DNA from: Flavobacteriales bacterium
GTDB taxonomy: Bacteria > Bacteroidota > Bacteroidia > Flavobacteriales > BACL11
NCBI GenBank assembly: GCA_018675825.1
Contig: JABGXK010000129.1
Location: forward strand, 1 to 8,777
Direction of reading: 5' to 3'
DNA length: 8,777 nt
A model generated the notes under the pieces. The model was not told the DNA's origin. It was given only the letters and a program-made list of their open reading frames with translations, and did not search any database. Both the position numbers and the translations under genes were made by a program. Shown here in pieces: positions 1 to 5,161 of this stretch. Every line of letters begins with the position of its first letter. Position 1 is the first letter of the stretch.

Positions 1-1041
1 ATAAGCTGTAGGTGAAAAATTTGTATTTGTAGCTAAAGTATCATAAGCATTAACCATGGAAGTAATAGGGTTTGATGATGCATTAGTAATAACGTTCCCT
101 ACTTCATCTGTAATAGAACTATGTAATTTAGTGTTGAACTGAGAACTGGCTCCATTATTTTGAACAACGGCCTCCATTCTATATGGGTTTTGGACAGCTT
201 GATTCATTGGGTTAAATGTATAATCAACACCAATATCACCAGTAAGCTGATAACCCAACCACCAACCACCGTAAGTATGATCTGATATTTCTAATCTATT
301 AGGATCTGTTTCAACAATCTTAATATCATCAATCATCCAATAATAGCATCTAGCAACCCAGCAAAACCTAATATATACCGTAGATTGATTTCCTGCTACA
401 CTAGAAATATTAATACTAGTAAATTCTGGATTTGATGATTGTGTATTATTTGAAATCCCACTATTTACTAAATAAGAAGTCCAATTAATAGAATCAGTAC
501 TAACATATATAGAAGGAGGTGTGAAGCTTCCGTTTCCTAAATTATTATATCTAAAAAGATGTTCAAATTCTAAACTTACAGCAGGGTATATAGATAAATC
601 TATTGCATTTGTAGTAACTATAGATTCAATATATTGGTAAGTAGATCCAGATGGCTGGCCATTAGCATAATGATTTGCAGAATCAGTGTCGCAGATTAAA
701 AAACCATTATTTGCTGATGTTGATGTAAGTGCATTTGAGCCAGCAGTACCTTGATTACCATTATAATAACCCCAAGTACCATCTGTTGTCCATACCCATG
801 GACAAGTTGCAAAAGCACCAGACATATTTGTAGAACTAGTTGACCATAAGGATGGAAAACCTCCAGAAAAGTCTTCTGACCAAATTGGTGTTAAGGATGA
901 ATAATTTATAGAAGATGGTAAAATATTATTAGAAATAGTTGAAATATCAACTATTTCATCTTCTAGACTATTATTTACTTGTTGACTAAAAACAAATAAT
1001 GATAACATCATAAAAATTATTATGGAGTATATTTTTTGCAT
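1..1041 (-). CDS. Secreted surface protein of the GGWW paralogue family, 5' part only (runs off left edge)
   Basis: An open frame of 347 codons starts at ATG 1041-1039 and is still open at base 1, so the C-terminus is missing. Residues 1-19 form a signal peptide (MQK, then a hydrophobic stretch ending LFVFS) with likely cleavage before Q20. PIWSEDFSGGFPSLW at 52-66 opens a jelly-roll domain like those of cleaved-adhesin/MAM/choice-of-anchor J proteins; it closes with WMIDDI at 235-240. The junction YGGWWLGYQLTGDIG follows at 257-271, then NPYRMEAV at 285-292 begins an Ig/CARDB-like domain. The last residues, DTLATNTNFSPTAY, align with DTLATSNSFSPTIL of the 1129-3012 protein, so the frame is intact to the edge. 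By homology with its two neighbours the full protein should be about 620-630 aa and end in a T9SS sorting domain, but that part is not visible. It is probably exported by Sec and then secreted or surface-anchored by T9SS. The ligand is unknown. The frame and family membership are firm; any function is inference. Confidence 0.9.
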   Translation of the reverse strand, partial: MQKIYSIIIFMMLSLFVFSQQVNNSLEDEIVDISTISNNILPSSINYSSLTPIWSEDFSGGFPSLWSTSSTNMSGAFATCPWVWTTDGTWGYYNGNQGTAGSNALTSTSANNGFLICDTDSANHYANGQPSGSTYQYIESIVTTNAIDLSIYPAVSLEFEHLFRYNNLGNGSFTPPSIYVSTDSINWTSYLVNSGISNNTQSSNPEFTSINISSVAGNQSTVYIRFCWVARCYYWMIDDIKIVETDPNRLEISDHTYGGWWLGYQLTGDIGVDYTFNPMNQAVQNPYRMEAVVQNNGASSQFNTKLHSSITDEVGNVITNASSNPITSMVNAYDTLATNTNFSPTAY

Positions 1042-1066
1042 ACTTTTTCTTTTTATTGGATTAAAA

Positions 1067-1092
1067 CAAATATAATAAAAAAGCCCTATCAA
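1067..1092 (-). promoter_or_regulatory. Putative Bacteroidetes-type promoter for the 1-1041 gene
   Basis: Read on the - strand, TATATTTG (1074-1067) matches the Bacteroidetes -7 consensus TAnnTTTG exactly. It ends 25 nt before the start codon. The nearest upstream TTG (1092-1090) is separated from it by 15 nt, somewhat shorter than the usual spacing for the -33 element, so that half is uncertain. This TTG falls in the loop of the preceding gene's terminator hairpin. The 11-mer ATTATATTTGT here also occurs in the promoter of the 3208-5067 gene (5110-5100). Confidence 0.6.
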
Positions 1093-1108
1093 AAAATAGG
1101 GCTTTTTT
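1077..1108 (-). terminator. Intrinsic terminator of the 1129-3012 gene
   Basis: A perfect 13-bp inverted repeat: left arm 1077-1089 (AAAAAAGCCCTAT), loop 1090-1095, right arm 1096-1108 (ATAGGGCTTTTTT). Its near edge lies 20 nt beyond the stop codon of the 1129-3012 gene. The - strand transcript ends in a GC-containing hairpin followed by a run of U. Because both flanks are A/T runs, the hairpin is symmetrical and could also stop transcription coming from the + strand. Its left arm overlaps the putative promoter of the next gene. Confidence 0.9.
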
Positions 1109-1128
1109 ATTATAAAACTTGAATTATC

Positions 1129-3012
1129 TTATTCTAAGATCACTGATTGTACAGAAACTTTATTTTCATAAGATAATGTGACATTATAAATACCTCTATC
1201 AAATTTATTTAAATTAATTGAAGGAGATGTTATTCCATTATGCTCTAAAGAAATAATTTCTTGACCAAGAACATTAGTTATGCTAATCGTACAAGGTTTA
1301 TTACTTTCTGTAATAATTGAGAACAAACCATTAGTTGGATTAGGATAGATTTTAAAGTCATTATTCTCTCCTCTATCCTCAACACTATTAATTGTTCCAA
1401 AATTCATTCTAATAGCCATTTTATCTGTTGCTGTATACCAGGTTCCAAAAGGATTTGAACCAATATCACAACCATTATCTTGAATAAAGCTTGAGGCTGC
1501 AGGATTTGTAGCAACAGTAAGTGTAAATGTGTCTGTTGGGTGAGCTCTTCCATGAACAGCTGCCATATATCCTGTGCCTTTTAAAACATAAGTAGGGTTT
1601 AATAATGGAATAGTTACCCATGCTCCTATATCCGAAGATGTTAGTAGATATGGGTCAGATTCTGCTAAAAATATACCATTAGTTCCAAAACCTTCATATA
1701 ATTCAACTGTCATTTCTGCACCTACTACAGAAGCACTTCCAGTATGAAAAGATATTGAAGTTAATAACGCATCATTATAAATATCATAAGAAGTTGCTCC
1801 AACCTGACCTCCACAAGATCTTCCTATTCTCCATGCACTTGTACCTAAACCACTACCATCAGAATTCCAATCATAATCAATCCCATAAATAGAATCATTA
1901 ACAATAGTAGACATTACTACTGTATCTGTTGAAGGAAAAGAATCTGAACTTGCCCACATGGATATATTATGAATACCCAATATTGTAGGAGAAAAAGAAT
2001 TTGATGTAGCTAAAGTATCCATTAAACCTGAATTAAGTGTTATTGGATTTGACATATCTGTGAATAAAACAGTACCGATATCATCAGCAACTTGAGCATT
2101 TAATCTAAGATTATTTTGTGTATTAGCTCCAATATTTCTAATAACTGCTTCAAATCTATACGGATTTCCCATAGCTTGTGCTAAAGGATTAAATGTATAA
2201 TTACAACCAAGATCGCCAGTTATCTGATATCCTAGCCACCAACCTCCAAAGACTTCATCTTGACAAATTAACAAGTTTGCTGGAGTTTGCATTAATTGAA
2301 TATCATCAATACACCAAAAATAATAACCATAGTAGTTATTATACAAAACTGTACCATCATATATAAATTGAATACGCACATCAGTTTGACCTGCAATATT
2401 AGATGGCAAGTTTAACATAACCTGATAATCTGGAGCTGTAGCTTCATTAACAGCAATATCTGGATGAACTTCCATAGTATCCGTAAAGGTAATACCACCG
2501 TCAAGACTAAATGCAACTCTTGCAATTCCAGTATATTCTCTATAAAAACTATTAAATAGAAGAGATACTGCTGGATATAATGAACAGTCAATAGATCCAG
2601 TAGTTAATAACCCTACATGACCACTTGGGTTTGAAGGATACATACCTGTACCTGGATTTCCAGCTACACCATTATTATCATAATAATCTGAATCAAATAT
2701 CATAAAGCCATTTTGTGCAGTTGGAGATTGAATAGGACCTTGATTTGCACCATAAGCACCTTGAGTACCAACTGTAGAATTAGGAGAAGTTGAAGGTCCT
2801 CTATAAGCCCATGGTACCGGGGAGTTTGTCCAAGATGTTGGAATACCATTAGAAAAATCTTCTGACCAAAAAGGCGCAACAGATTTAGGTACTTTTATAT
2901 TAGAAGTATATACTTTATTATTCTTTGAACTTAAAATATGGTCAATACTAATTTGACCAATAGATAGTTGGGATATTAATATAGCACATACAATTGTGTA
3001 AATTTTTTTCAT
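1129..3012 (-). CDS. T9SS type A sorting-domain surface protein, GGWW paralogue family (627 aa)
   Basis: The start is placed at ATG 3012-3010, 11 codons inside the longest frame (which opens at 3045). Only this start gives a clean signal peptide (MKKIYTIVCAILISQLSIG, cleavage before Q20), and the upstream extension would overlap the putative promoter. Order of parts: a jelly-roll domain like cleaved-adhesin/MAM/choice-of-anchor J, from PFWSEDFSNGIPTSW at 47-61 to the FWCIDDIQL strand at 232-240; FGGWWLGYQITGDLG at 255-269; an Ig/CARDB-like domain at about 280-370 (NPYRFEAV, FSPTILGIHN, SDSFPSTDT); a second beta-sandwich at about 395-540 with GRSCGGQV, ISFH, GTGYMAAV, QDNGCDIG and MAIRMNFG. 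The T9SS type A C-terminal domain starts at YPNPTNGLF (555-563) and ends in VILE. C400 and C515 lie in motifs shared with the next paralogue and could pair. It should be exported by Sec, then moved across the outer membrane by T9SS with loss of the tail. No catalytic motif is seen; adhesion or binding is inference. It follows the 3208-5067 gene, separated by a terminator. Confidence 0.9.
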   Translation of the reverse strand: MKKIYTIVCAILISQLSIGQISIDHILSSKNNKVYTSNIKVPKSVAPFWSEDFSNGIPTSWTNSPVPWAYRGPSTSPNSTVGTQGAYGANQGPIQSPTAQNGFMIFDSDYYDNNGVAGNPGTGMYPSNPSGHVGLLTTGSIDCSLYPAVSLLFNSFYREYTGIARVAFSLDGGITFTDTMEVHPDIAVNEATAPDYQVMLNLPSNIAGQTDVRIQFIYDGTVLYNNYYGYYFWCIDDIQLMQTPANLLICQDEVFGGWWLGYQITGDLGCNYTFNPLAQAMGNPYRFEAVIRNIGANTQNNLRLNAQVADDIGTVLFTDMSNPITLNSGLMDTLATSNSFSPTILGIHNISMWASSDSFPSTDTVVMSTIVNDSIYGIDYDWNSDGSGLGTSAWRIGRSCGGQVGATSYDIYNDALLTSISFHTGSASVVGAEMTVELYEGFGTNGIFLAESDPYLLTSSDIGAWVTIPLLNPTYVLKGTGYMAAVHGRAHPTDTFTLTVATNPAASSFIQDNGCDIGSNPFGTWYTATDKMAIRMNFGTINSVEDRGENNDFKIYPNPTNGLFSIITESNKPCTISITNVLGQEIISLEHNGITSPSINLNKFDRGIYNVTLSYENKVSVQSVILE

Positions 3013-3034
3013 AGTAATAGATTTTTTTAATACA

Positions 3035-3061
3035 CAAAAATACAAAATCTAATCAATACAA
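3035..3061 (-). promoter_or_regulatory. Putative promoter for the 1129-3012 gene
   Basis: On the - strand TATTTTTG (3042-3035) matches TAnnTTTG and ends 22 nt before the chosen start codon. A TTG at 3061-3059, 16 nt upstream, is a possible but slightly close -33 element. Its position supports starting translation at 3012 rather than 3045, since an ATG at 3045 would lie upstream of the expected transcript start. A 13-bp direct repeat overlaps it. Confidence 0.55.
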
Positions 3062-3067
3062 AATCTA
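3039..3067. repeat. 13-bp direct repeat, 16-bp period, overlapping a promoter
   Basis: AATACAAAATCTA occurs at 3039-3051 and again at 3055-3067, separated by 3 bp. The two copies span the putative -7 to -33 region of the 1129-3012 gene, where a regulator could bind. The second copy also forms a small hairpin: AAAATCT (3060-3066), loop ATG, AGATTTT (3070-3076). The exact match is seen directly; a regulatory role is only a possibility in such AT-rich sequence. Confidence 0.5.
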
Positions 3068-3084
3068 TGAGATTTTTAAATATC

Positions 3085-3105
3085 TATTCATATAAAATAT
3101 GAATA
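3085..3105. repeat. 9-bp perfect inverted repeat upstream of the 1129-3012 gene
   Basis: TATTCATAT at 3085-3093, a 3-nt AAA spacer, and ATATGAATA at 3097-3105. The arms are perfect complements. It lies roughly 65-70 bp upstream of the expected transcript start of the 1129-3012 gene and beyond the previous gene's terminator. The size and symmetry suit a dimeric regulator's operator. It contains almost no G or C, so chance is a real alternative. Confidence 0.4.
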
Positions 3106-3146
3106 TAACTTATCAAAATTAAATATAATTTAAAATATAGAAAAAT

Positions 3147-3164
3147 TAGTTTTTTAAAAAACTA
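3147..3164. repeat. 18-bp perfect palindrome abutting the terminator
   Basis: TAGTTTTTTAAAAAACTA reads the same on both strands and touches the outer edge of the terminator hairpin at 3165. In the - strand transcript it supplies the U-run after the hairpin, then an A-run, so its first half probably serves as the terminator's U-tract. A separate role as a binding site is possible but unsupported. Confidence 0.5.
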
Positions 3165-3192
3165 GAAAAGCGCAGCCAAAGCTGCGCTTTTC
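3165..3192 (-). terminator. Intrinsic terminator of the 3208-5067 gene
   Basis: A perfect 12-bp inverted repeat: GAAAAGCGCAGC (3165-3176), 4-nt loop (3177-3180), GCTGCGCTTTTC (3181-3192). It begins 15 nt past the stop codon of the 3208-5067 gene. The G/C-rich stem stands out sharply from its AT-rich surroundings. In the - strand RNA it is followed by CUAG-type sequence and then six U. It should largely isolate the next gene from read-through. Confidence 0.9.
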
Positions 3193-3207
3193 ATAATTAA
3201 ATATTGA

Positions 3208-5067
3208 CTATTCTATTACTAATTTCTGAGTATATGAATTGTATTCGCTATCAAATTCAATAGTATATACACCAGCTTTAAGATTTGATAAATCAATTAT
3301 TCTATTTGTCATACTTCCTACACTACCATTATAAGCAATTTGACCAATAATATTTCTAACTGTAAATTTAGAATTATTATTATTTTTATTGTCAATTGTA
3401 AAGATACCATTAGATGGGTTTGGATATATACTAAAACCTGATTTTAAATCATCATTAACAGAACTTATATAACCAAAATTCATTCTAATTGCTAAAGCAT
3501 CAGAAGAAGTATACCAGTATCCAAAACCTTGTGTACCAATATCACAACCATTATCTTGTATATAACTTGATGTATTAATATTACTTGTTGAACTTATTAA
3601 AGAAGTATCAGTTGGGTGTTGAGTTCCACGAACAGCTGCCATATATCCTGTGCCAGCAAATAATGGATATGGATTTAATAACGGAACTGTAACCCAAGAG
3701 CCAATATCTTGAGGTTGTAGAGTATATACGTCTGACTCATCTAGATAAATTTGACCTGTAGCCTCATACACTTCAACTGTTAACTTAGATCCAGGAACTG
3801 ATGATGATGAAACATGAAATGATATTGAAGTTAATGTGGCATTTTCATAAATATCAAATACGTTAGCTAAAACTTGTCCACCACAACTTCTTCCACAATA
3901 ATATCCACCTGCCAAATTTGAGCCAGTACCATCCCAATCATAATCAACTCCATAAACTGAATCTGTAACAATTGAACTCATTATCATAGTATCTGTAGTA
4001 GGAAAAGAATCTGAAGTCGACCAAAATGTAAAATTATGAATTCCCATGCTAGAAGGTGAAAAATTAGATGTTGTTGCAGTAGTATCATTTTGTGGATTTG
4101 GAGCTCCTAATAAAGTTGATGGAGAGGAAGAAAAAGAAGCTACATTACCGTTAGGCTCTTCAACATCTACATGTAAAGTAACATTGTTTTGTGTATTAAC
4201 TCCAGTATTTGATAAAACAGCTTCCATTCTATATGGGTTAGCTAATGCTTGAGCCATAGGATACAGAGTATAATCAACTCCAAGATCTCCAGTAGATTGA
4301 TAACCTACCCACCAACCACCAAATGTTTCATCATTACACTCTAATCCATTATCAGGAACTTCTTCTATAGAAACATCATCAACATTCCAATACCAACCCC
4401 AATAATCATTATCATCATAATAAAACTGAACTAAAACTTGTGATTGATTTCCTGCAATTGATGAGATATTATAAGTACTTACATGTGGATTATCAGAATC
4501 TTGATTTGGAGTACTATAGGTTGTTGCATTAGAAATTTCAAAATCAGTCCAAGTAGCTCCATTATCTCCAGAAACTCTTACGCCTCTAGTATCATTCCAC
4601 CATCTAAAACTATGCTGAAAAGTTAACTGAACATTTGCATAACCAGTTAAATCAATAGGTTGAACATTTGTAAACTCAGCAACTATAGGTGTTCCATTTT
4701 GATCACCAGTTGGTCCTGCATCAGAATTTATAATCATATAACCATTACTAGCAGTTGTACTATTAAAAGTAGCTAAAGAAGCTGGTAAATTTGTGACACA
4801 TTGAGATTGAACATCTACATTTGTTGTCCAGTTCCAATCAAGTGGAGGAAGACTAGTATTAGTGAAAACCCAAGTTGAAGCATCAGAACAATCATCTGAC
4901 CATAGCGGAGCTGGAGGTGTTACTAATGATTGATTATTATTTACAATTGGATTAATATTTGAGACCATCTTTGTATTCGTAATTTTAGAAGACATTGGTG
5001 CTTTTTGCTGTGCAATAGATACATTAATAGTAAATAAAGCAAGTATTGGAAGTAAAATTCTTTTCAT
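3208..5067 (-). CDS. T9SS type A sorting-domain surface protein, GGWW paralogue family (619 aa)
   Basis: ATG at 5067-5065 begins a signal peptide (MKRILLPILALFTINVSIA, cleavage before Q20). A jelly-roll domain like cleaved-adhesin/MAM/choice-of-anchor J runs from PLWSDDCSDASTW (54-66) to YWNVDDVSI (226-234). Then come FGGWWVGYQSTGDLG at 249-263; an Ig/CARDB-like domain at about 275-365 (NPYRMEAV, FSPSSMGIHN, SDSFPTTDT); and a beta-sandwich at about 390-533 with CGRSCGGQV (C391, C395), GTGYMAAV, QDNGCDIG (C508) and LAIRMNFG. The T9SS type A sorting domain begins at YPNPSNGIF (548-556) and ends LVIE. From the GGWW motif to the end of the second sandwich it is, by eye, more than half identical to the 1129-3012 protein; the first domain is far more divergent. 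It should be exported by Sec and then T9SS and exposed on or released from the cell surface. No enzyme motif is visible; adhesin-like binding is inference. It lies 94 bp downstream of gcvP and has its own promoter motif and terminator. Confidence 0.92.
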   Translation of the reverse strand: MKRILLPILALFTINVSIAQQKAPMSSKITNTKMVSNINPIVNNNQSLVTPPAPLWSDDCSDASTWVFTNTSLPPLDWNWTTNVDVQSQCVTNLPASLATFNSTTASNGYMIINSDAGPTGDQNGTPIVAEFTNVQPIDLTGYANVQLTFQHSFRWWNDTRGVRVSGDNGATWTDFEISNATTYSTPNQDSDNPHVSTYNISSIAGNQSQVLVQFYYDDNDYWGWYWNVDDVSIEEVPDNGLECNDETFGGWWVGYQSTGDLGVDYTLYPMAQALANPYRMEAVLSNTGVNTQNNVTLHVDVEEPNGNVASFSSSPSTLLGAPNPQNDTTATTSNFSPSSMGIHNFTFWSTSDSFPTTDTMIMSSIVTDSVYGVDYDWDGTGSNLAGGYYCGRSCGGQVLANVFDIYENATLTSISFHVSSSSVPGSKLTVEVYEATGQIYLDESDVYTLQPQDIGSWVTVPLLNPYPLFAGTGYMAAVRGTQHPTDTSLISSTSNINTSSYIQDNGCDIGTQGFGYWYTSSDALAIRMNFGYISSVNDDLKSGFSIYPNPSNGIFTIDNKNNNNSKFTVRNIIGQIAYNGSVGSMTNRIIDLSNLKAGVYTIEFDSEYNSYTQKLVIE

Positions 5068-5100
5068 AATTTTTTTATATTAAAATAGTAATTAGTGCTA

Positions 5101-5108
5101 CAAATATA
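5101..5108 (-). promoter_or_regulatory. Putative -7 promoter element for the 3208-5067 gene
   Basis: On the - strand TATATTTG (5108-5101) matches TAnnTTTG and ends 33 nt before the start codon. I see no TTG at a suitable upstream distance, so only the -7 half is supported. The 94-bp gap between gcvP and this gene holds no convincing terminator hairpin, so read-through from gcvP may contribute to expression. Confidence 0.5.
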
Positions 5109-5161
5109 ATCTAAAAATTATACTTATAAATATATTTTGAACTTAGTAATTACCAGTCTCA

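Noticed and set aside
1042..1128. Invertible promoter or phase-variation switch in the paralogue array
   Set aside because: The inverted repeat here is a terminator hairpin; I found no matching pair of inverted repeats flanking a promoter, and no recombinase gene is in the window.
3013..3045. An 11-residue N-terminal extension (MYFCVLKKSIT) of the 1129-3012 protein
   Set aside because: It would put polar residues before a typical signal peptide, breaks the match with the paralogues, and overlaps the putative promoter.
4046..4252. A 68-codon + strand open frame inside the 3208-5067 gene
   Set aside because: It is antisense to a well-conserved coding region, has no promoter motif or recognisable domain, and its sequence is explained by the codon usage of the opposite strand.
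5109..5161. Possible terminator after gcvP
   Set aside because: Only weak A/T pairings are present, with no G/C stem or clear U-tract, unlike the two strong terminators further left.
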